A DNA stretch of 64,000 bases from Coprenecus sp949297365 (GCA_963931055.1 OZ006987.1:620001-684000); one strand, 5' to 3'; shown: positions 26,044 through 35,534, counted from the first letter of the stretch. A program made the numbers and translations. The notes: generated by a model not told the origin, from the letters alone.

Positions 26044-27594
26044 ATGTACAAGAGACTTATCATATTCACTGCACTTTTAGGAAGTGTACTGCCGGCAACA
26101 CCGCAGTATTACAACAACGCGCTGCTGTTCTCCAGCCAGTTCTACGACGGTACGGCCCGCAGCGTGGCTATGGGCAACGCCATGACAGCCCTCGGAGGAG
26201 ACCTCGGAGCCCTGTCGTACAACCCGGCGGCTTCCGGAGTATACCGGTACACCGAGATCACACTCACCCCGTCCGTCTATTCCAGCATCGCCAACTCTTC
26301 GTTCCTCAACAACACCATGCAGTCTGACAAGAGCCGCCTGTCCCTGTCCAACGTCGGCTGGGTAGGCTCTTTCGAGACCGGTCGCACCAGAGGACTGCTC
26401 AATTTCAACTTCGCCATCACCGCCAACCAGTCCAACAATTTCGCATGGCGCAGTTCCGGCAGCGGCATCCAGAACTCATCCAGCTACCTGGGCAGTATCG
26501 CTGCGGGGATGAGCGCACCTGCCGTTGACGCCAACAGGCCCGTTGACGCCAACAGTCTTACAATGCCCGAAAATGATCCGACTCTGCCTTTCTACCATAA
26601 CCCGAGCTCCTGGGTTCTGGGATGGAACACCGGCCTGGTAGACACTGTCGCCAACGGATTGTTCAGAGGTGCTACGGAAAGTATTGACAAAGACGGCAAG
26701 TTCTACATACCGGGTTCACTCAATCAGAGTTACTACAGAGAGCGGACCGGCTACGTGGAGGACATCATCATCAACGCCTCCGGAAACATCAGCGATATCT
26801 TTTTCTTCGGAGTGAACCTTACCCTCCAGAGCATCTGGATGAACGAGTTCACATCCATCTCGGAGATTGCCGGCGACCCCGATCTGTTTGACACCGGGTT
26901 CACCGACTTTACCCGCGAGTACCGCATGACCACGTCCGGACTCGGTGTAAGCGTAGAAGCCGGCTTCATAGTGCGTCCCGTAGCCGGCCTGACCATAGGC
27001 GGCTCCATCTCCACCCCCACGTGGATGTACCTCAACGAGACATGGATGGAGAGCATGAACGGCAATACCGGCCTCGGACGCGCCGCCCTCGACTCTCCTT
27101 TGGGAGAAAGTTCCTACCGGCTAACTTCCCCGTTCAGATGGAATCTGGGAGTGGGCTACACCCTCGGAGGATTCCTGGCCCTGGCCGTGGACTACGAGAG
27201 GACGGACTACTCCGACATATTCCTTTCCGACAACAACGGAAACAGGAACGCCTTTCAATACGACAACGAGTATATCTCCACATACTACCAGGCTGTAAAC
27301 AATGTCCGGGCCGGCATAGAGGCCTGGCCCATTCCCCAACTGGCGCTGAGACTCGGTTACAACTACTACAGTTCTCCCGACAGAGACTTTGACTTCAGCC
27401 GCCACTACGCATCAGCCGGTATCGGATTCAGGGCTCTGTCCGGATTCTTCATAGACCTGGCATACCAGCAGCAGTGCAACCAGAGCCTGAGCAGCTTCCA
27501 GCTTTACGACAACTACGAAAGTTTCACAGCACCCATCGCTGATGAGAGATTCCGCGACTGGAAGATACTGCTGACCCTGGGCTGGAGATTCTAG
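26044..27594 (+). CDS. OMPP1/FadL/TodX-like outer-membrane transport protein
   Basis: 516 residues with a signal peptide (cut after about residue 17). The N-terminal hatch pattern of this family is clear: DGTARSVAMGNAMTALGGD followed by LSYNPAA. The rest is a beta barrel with alternating aromatic strands, ending in WKILLTLGWRF with a C-terminal Phe. Family members import hydrophobic compounds such as fatty acids across the outer membrane; the substrate here is unknown. Probably co-transcribed with the preceding lipoprotein gene. Its stop overlaps that of the convergent wbqC-like gene by 4 bases. Confidence 0.87.
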   Translation: MYKRLIIFTALLGSVLPATPQYYNNALLFSSQFYDGTARSVAMGNAMTALGGDLGALSYNPAASGVYRYTEITLTPSVYSSIANSSFLNNTMQSDKSRLSLSNVGWVGSFETGRTRGLLNFNFAITANQSNNFAWRSSGSGIQNSSSYLGSIAAGMSAPAVDANRPVDANSLTMPENDPTLPFYHNPSSWVLGWNTGLVDTVANGLFRGATESIDKDGKFYIPGSLNQSYYRERTGYVEDIIINASGNISDIFFFGVNLTLQSIWMNEFTSISEIAGDPDLFDTGFTDFTREYRMTTSGLGVSVEAGFIVRPVAGLTIGGSISTPTWMYLNETWMESMNGNTGLGRAALDSPLGESSYRLTSPFRWNLGVGYTLGGFLALAVDYERTDYSDIFLSDNNGNRNAFQYDNEYISTYYQAVNNVRAGIEAWPIPQLALRLGYNYYSSPDRDFDFSRHYASAGIGFRALSGFFIDLAYQQQCNQSLSSFQLYDNYESFTAPIADERFRDWKILLTLGWRF

Positions 27595-28214
27595 AGAAAG
27601 GACAGGGCATTCGGGCCCTCGTTGAAGAGCAGGTCCAGCGCTGACAGCCCGGGTATGAATCCGAACTTTTCGTAAAATACCTGATAATATGGCTTAAAGC
27701 GGTTCCGGAACATCTCCGGGACTGCTTTTTTAGGATGTATAGCTTCCCGCAGGTCCAGGACATCCGGGCCATACTCCTGGATATATCCTCCGGAGAAGGA
27801 GACCCGGCATCTGAGCCCCAGCAGTTCCAGCAACTTGACTGTAAGAGCCGTATTGAGTTCAAAAAGAGTCTGCGGACGAGAATCCAGAATGGCGAATACA
27901 TCGTCCTGATAATATTCGAAAAACGCCGACGTGCGATAGGCCGACACCAGGGCCCGCTCATGCTGCTGAAGCCAGGGCTTCGAATAATCTATCCTGACCG
28001 ACTTTATACCTCTGTCTCCGTCCGGAGCGGACACGGGAACAGTCAGAGACAAAATACCGTCGCAGGCATATATCCTGCAACGGTTTCTGTATGATTGCTT
28101 CACATAGGACTCACTGTCCTCTATCAGGAGATGTCCGGTCGCGGCTGCGGCCATAAAGTACTCCACCGGAGGAAAATATGCAGTGGTCACCACCGCATAT
28201 CCGCCACTAGTCAT
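27591..28214 (-). CDS. WbqC-like protein
   Basis: 207 residues, cytoplasmic. It has the WbqC family features: AYFPPVEYFMAAA near the start, YRNRCRIYA, SLTVPVSAPDG, and IRIDYSKPWLQQHERAL-type text (here VRIDYSKPWLQQHERAL), then YYQDDVFAILD. WbqC proteins occur in O-antigen and other sugar loci, but their catalytic role is not settled. It overlaps the end of lpxA by 8 bases, so it is expressed with the lipid A genes. Confidence 0.85.
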   Translation of the reverse strand: MTSGGYAVVTTAYFPPVEYFMAAAATGHLLIEDSESYVKQSYRNRCRIYACDGILSLTVPVSAPDGDRGIKSVRIDYSKPWLQQHERALVSAYRTSAFFEYYQDDVFAILDSRPQTLFELNTALTVKLLELLGLRCRVSFSGGYIQEYGPDVLDLREAIHPKKAVPEMFRNRFKPYYQVFYEKFGFIPGLSALDLLFNEGPNALSFL

Positions 28215-29001
28215 CGGCTGAGAGATCTGAGTACTTGACGATTCCTCTCTTGGAGGCGCGGATGAAGTTGAGAATATTGTCCCTCTCTATGCAGGGCGGG
28301 ACCTCTCTTTCCACCTCTACGCAGGCATCGCTGCGGTTGAGTCCGCTGTTGTAGATGATGCGGTATATCTCACGGATACGGTCTATCTGCTCGTTGGTGA
28401 ATCCCCTTCGGCGGAGTCCTACGTTATTGAGTCCGCAGAAAGACAGAGGAGAACGTCCCACGAGGGCATAAGGCGGAACATCCTTGGCTATCTTGGAACC
28501 GCCCTGAATCATGGCATGCATACCGATGCGGGTGAACTGATGTGCCAGCGAGCCGCCTCCGATGATAGCCCAGTCGTCCACATCCGTCTCTCCGGCCAGT
28601 CCCACATAGCTGACCTGGATTACGTGATTGCCGATACGGCAGTCATGGGCCACATGCGCATAGGACATGATCAGGCAGTTGTCGCCTATCTTGGTAAGCA
28701 TCTTTCCGCTTGCGGCTGTTCCTCGGTTGACGGTCGCGCACTCGCGGATGACCGTATTGTTGCCTATCTCCACCCATGTGACCTCACCGGAATACTTCAT
28801 GTCCTGAGGTATGGCTCCGATGACGGCACCGGGGAATATCTTGCAGTTCTTACCTATCTTAACATAGTCGAAAATAGTCACATGAGGACCGATAACACAT
28901 CCTTCGCCTATTTCCACATTCTCCGCAATGTAGCAATATGGACCTATCTCCACATTTGCGGCAATCCTGGCGTTGGGATGAACTGACGAAAATTGCATCA
29001 T
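28207..29001 (-). CDS. lpxA: Acyl-ACP--UDP-N-acetylglucosamine O-acyltransferase
   Basis: 264 residues. Left-handed beta-helix made of hexapeptide repeats (IAANVEIGPYCYI, VEIGEGCVIGPHVTI) followed by a helical C-terminal domain. Contains the active-site His region (MSYAHVAHDCRIGNHV) and RIGMHAMIQGGSKIAKD. It performs the first step of lipid A synthesis, adding a 3-hydroxyacyl chain to UDP-GlcNAc. It starts 7 bases after the lpxC stop, in the order lpxD-lpxC-lpxA-wbqC-like. Confidence 0.95.
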   Translation of the reverse strand: MMQFSSVHPNARIAANVEIGPYCYIAENVEIGEGCVIGPHVTIFDYVKIGKNCKIFPGAVIGAIPQDMKYSGEVTWVEIGNNTVIRECATVNRGTAASGKMLTKIGDNCLIMSYAHVAHDCRIGNHVIQVSYVGLAGETDVDDWAIIGGGSLAHQFTRIGMHAMIQGGSKIAKDVPPYALVGRSPLSFCGLNNVGLRRRGFTNEQIDRIREIYRIIYNSGLNRSDACVEVEREVPPCIERDNILNFIRASKRGIVKYSDLSADD

Positions 29002-29008
29002 ATCTTGT

Positions 29009-29935
29009 TTAATTATTACCGTTTCTTAAAATCTCCCGCCGCATAATCTGTGCCACGGCAGTATTGATCCTGTGACCGGACTTATCCGCCGTCACATGAC
29101 CCTTTATGCGCCTGCCGACAAGAGAGAAGTCCCCGAGAAGGTCCAGCAGCTTGTGCCGGGCGCACTCGTTCGGGAAATGGAGACGGACATTGTCCAGATA
29201 GCCCTCGGGAAGCCTGTCCACTTTCTCCACATTGAAGAGAGCGGCCATACGGGCCAGGTCCTCCTCCGGAACCGGATGCTCCACTATCACCAGAGCATTG
29301 TCCAGGTCTCCGCCCTTTATAAGGTTGTTCTTGAAGAGAAACTCTATCTCATGGAAAAACACGAAAGTACGGCAGGGAGCCACCTCCCCTGCGAAATCAG
29401 TACTGCCGTCATAATGGAACTTCTGAACACCCAGGACGTGAGAGTTGAAGTCTATAGTCAGATCCACGGAAAACTCTTCCGCCGGAAGGACTGTTATCTC
29501 CGAGCCGGACTTCTCATCCTTGTAATGAATCGGCTCCCTGACCACAAAATACTGCCTTTCCGCATCCTGCTCCTCCAGTCCATCCGGAAGTATGGCCCTG
29601 ACATACGGAAGTGCGCTTCCGTCCAGTATGGGCACTTCGAAATTATCTACAGTAACCAGGGCATTGTCCACTCCCAGACCATAAAAAGCGGCCATCAGGT
29701 GTTCCAGAGTAGATATCCTGACCTCTCCGTTCTCAAGGGTAGTTCCGCGCTGGGTATATGTGACATAATCCACCAACGCCTCTATAACGGCACTGTCACC
29801 GAGATCCTTCCTCAGGAATCTGATACCGTGATTGACAGGAGCGGGAGAAAGCTTCATCCTCACATTCTGTCCCGAATGCAGTCCCTTTCCTTCAAATATA
29901 TATTCTCTCTTAAGAGTCTTCTGTCTGTCTGACAT
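29009..29935 (-). CDS. lpxC: UDP-3-O-acyl-N-acetylglucosamine deacetylase, stand-alone
   Basis: 308 residues. Zinc-binding and catalytic parts are visible: STLEHLMAAFYGLGVDNAL, LDGSALPYVRAI, GGDLDNALV, and FPNECARHKLLDLLGDF near the end. LpxC is the committed step of lipid A synthesis, removing the N-acetyl group. In most Bacteroidota LpxC is fused to a C-terminal FabZ dehydratase, giving about 460 residues. Here it ends after the LpxC domain (RGINTAVAQIMRRE-type end) and lpxA begins 7 bases later, so there is no room for FabZ. There is no sign of a frameshift. Confidence 0.95.
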   Translation of the reverse strand: MSDRQKTLKREYIFEGKGLHSGQNVRMKLSPAPVNHGIRFLRKDLGDSAVIEALVDYVTYTQRGTTLENGEVRISTLEHLMAAFYGLGVDNALVTVDNFEVPILDGSALPYVRAILPDGLEEQDAERQYFVVREPIHYKDEKSGSEITVLPAEEFSVDLTIDFNSHVLGVQKFHYDGSTDFAGEVAPCRTFVFFHEIEFLFKNNLIKGGDLDNALVIVEHPVPEEDLARMAALFNVEKVDRLPEGYLDNVRLHFPNECARHKLLDLLGDFSLVGRRIKGHVTADKSGHRINTAVAQIMRREILRNGNN

Positions 29936-29950
29936 AAGTTTCAGTTTAAA

Positions 29951-30943
29951 TTACTTTTTCATACCGCTTCTGCGGAACATGGCATACGACCTGATGTAGT
30001 TCATATGCTCTATGGCCGGACTTCCCATATATACTTTTCCCTCCTCCTTGATGTCACCCTGGACACCGGCCTGTGCCGTAAGCTTGGTGCCGTCCGCTAT
30101 ATTAAGATGTCCCGCTATGCCGACCTGACCGCCGAACATGCATGAGCGGCCTATCTTGGTGGAGCCGGCGATACCGGACTGTGCGGCAATCACGGTATTG
30201 GAGCCTATCACCACATTGTGCGCCACCTGTATCAGGTTGTCCAGCTTCACGCCTTTCTCAATAAGCGTCGTTCCCATAGTGGAGCGGTCTATTACCGTAT
30301 TGGCCCCTATCTCGCAGTTGTCCTCTATGGTGACGATTCCGGTCTGAGGTATCTTCTTGTATGAACCGTCCTCCGTAGGAGCGAAACCGAAGCCGTCCGA
30401 GCCTATGACAGCCCCTGCCTGTATGATGCAGTTGTTGCCTATCCTGCAGCCCCTGTATATCTTCACTCCCGGGTATATAATGCAGTTCGCACCGATTGTG
30501 ACACCTTCTCCAATATATACTAAAGGATATATCTGCGTATTACGGCCTACCGTTGTCTTTTTGCCCACATAGGCATTGGCTCCCACATAGACACCTTTTC
30601 CAAGCCTTGCCGAGAACGCCACATGAGACGACCATGCCCTGCCGCGGCGTCTGGCGGCCTTCATCGTGTTGAGCAGGTCCAGAAGCGATGCGACGGCCTC
30701 ATAGGCATTGTCCACCCTCACCAAAGTGGGCGATACGGCCTCCTTAGGTTCAAAGGACTTGTTTATGAGAACTATGCTGGCTTTACAGGTATAAAGATAA
30801 TGTTCGTATTTGGGATTGGCCAGAAAACAGAGCGTTCCTGGCTTGCCGGACTCTATACGAGTCACGGAAGAGACTGTCACATCGGGATTTCCGACAATTT
30901 CGCCTCCAAGATGCTCAGCTATCTGTTTTGCACTAACCTCCAT
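29951..30943 (-). CDS. lpxD: UDP-3-O-acylglucosamine N-acyltransferase
   Basis: 330 residues from the ATG at 30943; a further upstream ATG at 31006 would add 21 residues unlike LpxD and read through promoter DNA. The N-terminal uridine-binding domain (QIAEHLGGEIVGNPDVTV, GTLCFLANPKYEHYLY) precedes hexapeptide repeats of a left-handed beta-helix, including IGSDGFGFAP and the catalytic His region DNLIQVAHNVVIGSNTV. The short C-terminal helix (YIRSYAMFRRSG) is typical. It adds the second hydroxyacyl chain in lipid A synthesis. It is the first gene of the lpx group. Confidence 0.95.
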   Translation of the reverse strand: MEVSAKQIAEHLGGEIVGNPDVTVSSVTRIESGKPGTLCFLANPKYEHYLYTCKASIVLINKSFEPKEAVSPTLVRVDNAYEAVASLLDLLNTMKAARRRGRAWSSHVAFSARLGKGVYVGANAYVGKKTTVGRNTQIYPLVYIGEGVTIGANCIIYPGVKIYRGCRIGNNCIIQAGAVIGSDGFGFAPTEDGSYKKIPQTGIVTIEDNCEIGANTVIDRSTMGTTLIEKGVKLDNLIQVAHNVVIGSNTVIAAQSGIAGSTKIGRSCMFGGQVGIAGHLNIADGTKLTAQAGVQGDIKEEGKVYMGSPAIEHMNYIRSYAMFRRSGMKK

Positions 30944-30990
30944 TATAAGTCTAATTTCACTATTAAAATTGTGCAAAGAAAATAATTTTT

Positions 30991-31022
30991 TTTGGATTAT
31001 CAGCACAAAACCATTACTTTTG
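30991..31022 (+). promoter_or_regulatory. Promoter of rimP-nusA-infB
   Basis: TTTG (30991-30994), 20 bases, TACTTTTG (31015-31022). Exact match; the predicted transcript has a leader of about 70 bases. Confidence 0.8.
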
Positions 31023-31041
31023 TCGCGATAAAGGATAGTGG

Positions 31042-31062
31042 AAAGGGACGGCGAGTCCCTTT
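31042..31062 (+). promoter_or_regulatory. Leader hairpin before rimP
   Basis: AAAGGGAC (31042-31049) pairs perfectly with GTCCCTTT (31055-31062) around a 5-base loop, inside the transcribed leader. With TCGTCTTATTAG after it, a weak attenuator or a protein-binding leader is possible. Confidence 0.5.
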
Positions 31063-31096
31063 CGTCTTATTAGCCACTCCCGTAAAACCGCATCAG

Positions 31097-31363
31097 ATGA
31101 TTGAGAAACGCACCATAGAACAGATTGTAGAAAAGTACATGGAGGACAACAGACTGGTCCTCGTAGACGTGAAGGTCAACAAGGCCAACAACATAAAAGT
31201 GTTCTTCAGGGCTTTGGACAGACCGGTGTGCATCGATGACTGCGTGGCCCTGAGCCGCTTCATAGAAGCCGGACTGGACCGGGACAAGGAGGATTTCTCC
31301 CTGATGGTCAGCTCTGCCGGAGACAACTGCGACAATAATGAAAATGATATAGATAACAATTAA
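31097..31363 (+). CDS. rimP: Ribosome maturation factor RimP, N-terminal domain only
   Basis: 88 residues from the ATG at 31097. The start at 30992 would translate the promoter and leader. Residues 1-75 match the RimP N-terminal domain: LVLVDVKVNKANNIKVFF, RPVCIDDCVALSRFIEAGL and DREDFSLMVSSAG-like text (DKEDFSLMVSSAG). A normal RimP has about 150 residues and continues after SSAG with the SH3-like C-terminal domain; here it goes into DNCDNNENDIDNN and stops, and nusA starts 11 bases later. RimP is needed for 30S maturation. The place in rimP-nusA-infB is the usual one, so identity is clear. Confidence 0.8.
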   Translation: MIEKRTIEQIVEKYMEDNRLVLVDVKVNKANNIKVFFRALDRPVCIDDCVALSRFIEAGLDRDKEDFSLMVSSAGDNCDNNENDIDNN

Positions 31364-31374
31364 CAACAACCGAC

Positions 31375-32610
31375 ATGGAAGTAAACCTGATAAGTACGTT
31401 TGCCGAGTTCAAGGAACTCAAGAACATCGACAGACCTACCATGATGAGCGTGCTGGAAGACATCTTCCGCACCCAGTTGATTAAGATGTACGGCTCGGCC
31501 GACAACTTTGACATCATCATCAACATCGACAAGGGCGACCTTGAGATCTGGAGAAACAGGGAGGTAGTCGAGAAAGTCGAGGATCCCAACACCCAGATAT
31601 CGCTTGAGGAAGTCCACAAGATCGATCCCTCATACGAGGTGGGAGAGGATTTCCCGGAAGAGGTCAAGCTGTCGGACTTCGGCCGCAGGGGTATCCTCAA
31701 CCTGCGCCAGAACCTTCAGGGACGTATCGCCGACATCGAGAAAGCCAATCTCTACAACAAATACAAGGACCGTATACATGAGATACTGGTAGGCGAGGTT
31801 TATCAGGTATGGAAAAAGGAAGTGCTGGTCATGGACGAGGACGGCAACGAGCTGGTGCTGCCCAAGTCGGAGCAGATTCCTTCCGATTACTTCAAGAAAG
31901 GCGAGACCGTAAAGGCTGTCATCGAGAGCGTGGAGATGAGAAACAATACTCCCGTCATCACCCTGTCGCGTACGTCTCCCGCTTTCCTGGAGAGACTCTT
32001 CGAGCAGGAGGTGCCCGAGATCTTCGACGGACTCATCACTATCAAGAAAGTGGTGCGCATCCCCGGTGACAGGGCCAAGGTGGCCGTAGAGTCCTACGAT
32101 GAGCGCATCGACCCTGTAGGAGCATGCGTCGGTGTCAAGGGCTCGCGTATCCACAGCATCGTCCGCGAGCTGCGCAACGAGAACATCGACATCATCAACT
32201 GGACCTCAAACACCCAGCTTCTCATCCAGAGGGCCCTCAGTCCGGCCAAGATATCGTCCATGTCCATAGACGAGGAGACCAAGCACATCCGCGTCAACCT
32301 CAGTCCCTCTGAAGTTTCCCTGGCCATCGGCAAGGGCGGCAGCAACATCAAGCTCGCAGGACAGCTTGCCGGCTACGAGATAGACGTATTCAGGGACAGC
32401 GAAGGCGGCGAAGAGGAAGAGGACGTAATGCTCGACGAGTTCAACGACGAGATCGAGCAGTGGATCATCGACGCCCTCAAGGGCATCGGCTGCGACACCG
32501 CGAAGAGCGTGCTCGCGCTTCCCGTAGAGGAGATCTGCCACAGAGCCGACCTCGATGAGGAGACAGTGGTGGAAGTACAGAAGATACTGAAAGCTGAATT
32601 TGAACAATAA
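31375..32610 (+). CDS. nusA: Transcription termination/antitermination factor NusA
   Basis: 411 residues. The order is: N-terminal RNA polymerase-binding domain (about 1-130), S1 domain (ILVGEVYQVWKKEVLVMDEDG, about 130-200), then KH domains (ARVAVESYDERIDPVGACVGVKGSRI-like text, and SLAIGKGGSNIKLAGQLAGYEIDV), with a short acidic tail and a helix-hairpin-helix-like end (ADLDEETVVEVQKIL). NusA binds RNA polymerase and controls pausing and termination. It sits between rimP and infB in the standard operon. Confidence 0.95.
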   Translation: MEVNLISTFAEFKELKNIDRPTMMSVLEDIFRTQLIKMYGSADNFDIIINIDKGDLEIWRNREVVEKVEDPNTQISLEEVHKIDPSYEVGEDFPEEVKLSDFGRRGILNLRQNLQGRIADIEKANLYNKYKDRIHEILVGEVYQVWKKEVLVMDEDGNELVLPKSEQIPSDYFKKGETVKAVIESVEMRNNTPVITLSRTSPAFLERLFEQEVPEIFDGLITIKKVVRIPGDRAKVAVESYDERIDPVGACVGVKGSRIHSIVRELRNENIDIINWTSNTQLLIQRALSPAKISSMSIDEETKHIRVNLSPSEVSLAIGKGGSNIKLAGQLAGYEIDVFRDSEGGEEEEDVMLDEFNDEIEQWIIDALKGIGCDTAKSVLALPVEEICHRADLDEETVVEVQKILKAEFEQ

Positions 32611-32627
32611 TTTAAAATAAGTGATAT

Positions 32628-35474
32628 ATGGCGGGACAAGAGAAAATAAGAATCAACAAAGTACTTAAGGAATTCAATATCGGGCTGGGAACTCTGGTGG
32701 AGTTTCTCAGCAAGAAAGGATATGAGGTGGAGGCCCATCCCAGTGCGCAGATCAGCGGTGAGGAATACGAGCTTCTCAAGAAGGAGTATGCCAAAGACCA
32801 GCGCATAAAGGAGGAGTCTGCGAAAATATCCATCAAGATTAAGGAAATCACCAAGAAAGAGACCCAGAAACAGGAACCCGAAGAGGAACCGTTTGAGGAC
32901 GAGGTCATCATCAAGACCACAACCATCGATCATCCTTCCACTCCTGAACCCGCCATCACGGAGAAGAAGGCCGATCCTGCGCCCGTGAAAGAAGATGATG
33001 ACACCCGCAGACCTGAACCGGCTCCTGCTCCGGCTGCACAGGAGGCCGCCGCTCCGGCTGCGGAGACTCCGGCTCCGGTAAAGGAAGAAAAGACTCCGGA
33101 AGAGCCCAAGGCAAAGCCGGAGCCGGCCGTCGCTGATAACGGCACCGGTCATGTCGGCCCCAGGATTCTCGGTAAGATAGACCTGAACAAAAAGCCGTCG
33201 AAGCCCCAGCCTGCACCGTCTCCTGCCAAGCCAACCCCGGCCAAGGAGACGGCAAAGGAGGTAAAAGCGAAAGACAATGCCGCGGAAAAGCATCCCGAGA
33301 GACACGAGGTGGAGCACATCGAGACAAAGGTCGAGAAACTCGCCGGTCCTGTCATCAGCGGCAAGATAGACCTGTCCGCCTTCGAGAAGAAACACACTTC
33401 AGGAGGCGACAGAAACGGCCACCGCAAGCGCGAGCGCATCAAGGGCCAGGGCGAGAAGGTGGACATAACCAAAGTGGACTCCGGCAGTCAGAAGAACCGC
33501 AACAAGAAAGGCGGTGACAACAAGGACAGGAAGAACCGCAAGGAGAAACCCAAGCCTGTACGTGTGGAGATAGACGAGGATCTGATACAGAAGCAGATCA
33601 AGGAGACCTACGCCCGTATGACCGAAGGCAAGGGCAAGACCAAGAGTTCCAAGCACAAGAGAGAGAAACGCGAGATGATCTCCCAGAAGATGGAGGAGGC
33701 CCGCGAGCAGCAGCAGCTTGAGAGCAGAATACTAAAGATGACCGAATTCGTGACAGTCAACGATCTGGCAGCCATGATGAACATCCCGGTGACCAAAGTC
33801 ATCGAGGCCTGCATGAACCTGGGCCTGATGGTTTCCATCAACCAGCGTCTCGATGCCGATGCCCTGGTGCTGGTGGCCGAGGAATTCGGCTACGAGGTAC
33901 AGTTCGTCTCCGCCGATGAGGAAAGCGAGATCCAGGAGGAAGTGGACGATCCGGCAGATCTGGTAGAGCGTCCTCCCATCATCACCGTCATGGGTCATGT
34001 GGACCACGGTAAGACATCCCTGCTGGACTACATCCGTAAGTCCAACGTCATAGCCGGAGAGGCCGGAGGCATCACACAGCACATAGGAGCATACAATGTC
34101 CAGCTGCCCGACGGCCGGCGCATCACCTTCCTCGACACTCCGGGTCACGAGGCCTTCACCGCCATGCGTGCCCGAGGAGCGAAGATCACCGACCTGGTCA
34201 TCATCATCGTGGCCGCCGACGACGCCATCATGCCCCAGACCATAGAGGCCATCAACCATGCCCAGGCGGCCGGCGTTCCCATGGTATTTGCCATCAACAA
34301 GATAGACAAGCCGGGAGCCAATCCCGACCGCATCCGCGAGCAGCTTGCCAACATGAACATCCTGGTGGAGGACTGGGGCGGCAAGTATCAGTGCCAGGAG
34401 ATATCGGCCAAGAAGGGCACCAACGTGGACAAGCTCCTCGAGAAAGTCCTGCTGGAGGCCGACCTGCTTGAGCTCAAGGCCAACCCTAACCGCATGGCCA
34501 AAGGCACGGTCATCGAGTCCTCCCTTGACAAAGGACGCGGCTATCTGGCCACTGTCCTCGTACAGAACGGCACCCTTCATGTGGGAGACATCATCCTCAG
34601 CGGCAGCTATTACGGCAGGGTCAAGGCCATGTTCAACGAGCGCGGCCAGAAAGTATCCGAGGCCGATCCTTCCACACCTGTGTCCGTGCTCGGACTCAAC
34701 GGAGCCCCGACGGCCGGCGAGACATTCAACGTCATGGACGATGAGAAAGAAGCCAAGGATCTGGCCAACAAGCGCGAGCAGCTCCTGCGCATCCAGGGCC
34801 TGAGGACCCAGAAGCACATCACCCTCGAGGAGATCGGACGCCGTATTGCCATCGGCAACTTCAAGGAGCTCAACATCATCGTCAAAGGAGACGTGGACGG
34901 CTCCATCGAGGCCCTCTCCGACTCCCTCATCAAGCTCTCCACCGAGGAGATACATGTGGACGTGATCCACAAGGCCGTAGGCGCCATCTCCGAATCGGAC
35001 GTGCTGCTGGCCGCCGCATCCAACGCCATCATCATCGGATTCCAGGTAAGACCTTCGGCCAACGCCCGCCGTCTGGCTGAGAAAGAGGAGATCGAGATCC
35101 GTCTCTACTCCGTCATCTATGATGCGATAAACGAGGTCAAGAGCGGTATCGAGGGTATGCTCGCTCCTGAGGAGAAAGAGGAAGTCACCGCCACCGCCGA
35201 AGTACGCGAGACCTTCAAGATATCCAAGGTCGGCACCATCGCCGGATGTATGGTCAAGGAAGGCAAGATCACCCGCAGTTCCAAGGTACGTGTCATCCGC
35301 GACGGCATCGTGGTCTACACAGGCGCGCTCGGCTCGCTCAAGCGTTTCAAGGACGATGTCAAGGAAGTAGCAGCCGGCATGGACTGCGGTCTGAACATCG
35401 ACGGCTACAACGACATCAAGGTCGGCGACACCATCGAGGCCTACCAGATCGTCGAGATCAAGCGCAAACTGTAA
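32628..35474 (+). CDS. infB: Translation initiation factor IF-2
   Basis: 948 residues. The N-terminal ~330 residues are a low-complexity Pro/Ala/Glu/Lys linker after an IF2_N-type segment. The GTPase domain starts at about 450: G1 motif GHVDHGKTS at 456-464, DTPGHEAF, and NKIDKPGA. Beta-barrel domain II and the C-terminal fMet-tRNA-binding domain follow, ending with GDTIEAYQIVEIKRKL. A second IF2_N region (MTEFVTVNDLAAMMNIPVTK) is at about 372. IF-2 brings initiator tRNA to the 30S subunit. Starts 17 bases after nusA. Confidence 0.97.
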   Translation: MAGQEKIRINKVLKEFNIGLGTLVEFLSKKGYEVEAHPSAQISGEEYELLKKEYAKDQRIKEESAKISIKIKEITKKETQKQEPEEEPFEDEVIIKTTTIDHPSTPEPAITEKKADPAPVKEDDDTRRPEPAPAPAAQEAAAPAAETPAPVKEEKTPEEPKAKPEPAVADNGTGHVGPRILGKIDLNKKPSKPQPAPSPAKPTPAKETAKEVKAKDNAAEKHPERHEVEHIETKVEKLAGPVISGKIDLSAFEKKHTSGGDRNGHRKRERIKGQGEKVDITKVDSGSQKNRNKKGGDNKDRKNRKEKPKPVRVEIDEDLIQKQIKETYARMTEGKGKTKSSKHKREKREMISQKMEEAREQQQLESRILKMTEFVTVNDLAAMMNIPVTKVIEACMNLGLMVSINQRLDADALVLVAEEFGYEVQFVSADEESEIQEEVDDPADLVERPPIITVMGHVDHGKTSLLDYIRKSNVIAGEAGGITQHIGAYNVQLPDGRRITFLDTPGHEAFTAMRARGAKITDLVIIIVAADDAIMPQTIEAINHAQAAGVPMVFAINKIDKPGANPDRIREQLANMNILVEDWGGKYQCQEISAKKGTNVDKLLEKVLLEADLLELKANPNRMAKGTVIESSLDKGRGYLATVLVQNGTLHVGDIILSGSYYGRVKAMFNERGQKVSEADPSTPVSVLGLNGAPTAGETFNVMDDEKEAKDLANKREQLLRIQGLRTQKHITLEEIGRRIAIGNFKELNIIVKGDVDGSIEALSDSLIKLSTEEIHVDVIHKAVGAISESDVLLAAASNAIIIGFQVRPSANARRLAEKEEIEIRLYSVIYDAINEVKSGIEGMLAPEEKEEVTATAEVRETFKISKVGTIAGCMVKEGKITRSSKVRVIRDGIVVYTGALGSLKRFKDDVKEVAAGMDCGLNIDGYNDIKVGDTIEAYQIVEIKRKL

Positions 35475-35534
35475 CAGCCCGGCAGTCGCGGATATTTTGG
35501 CCCACCTTTGCCGCACTTTATTAATTCGGGATTT

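Noticed and set aside
30944..31006. Longer N-terminus for LpxD
   Set aside because: The added 21 residues do not match LpxD and come from AT-rich promoter DNA shared with the divergent rimP promoter.
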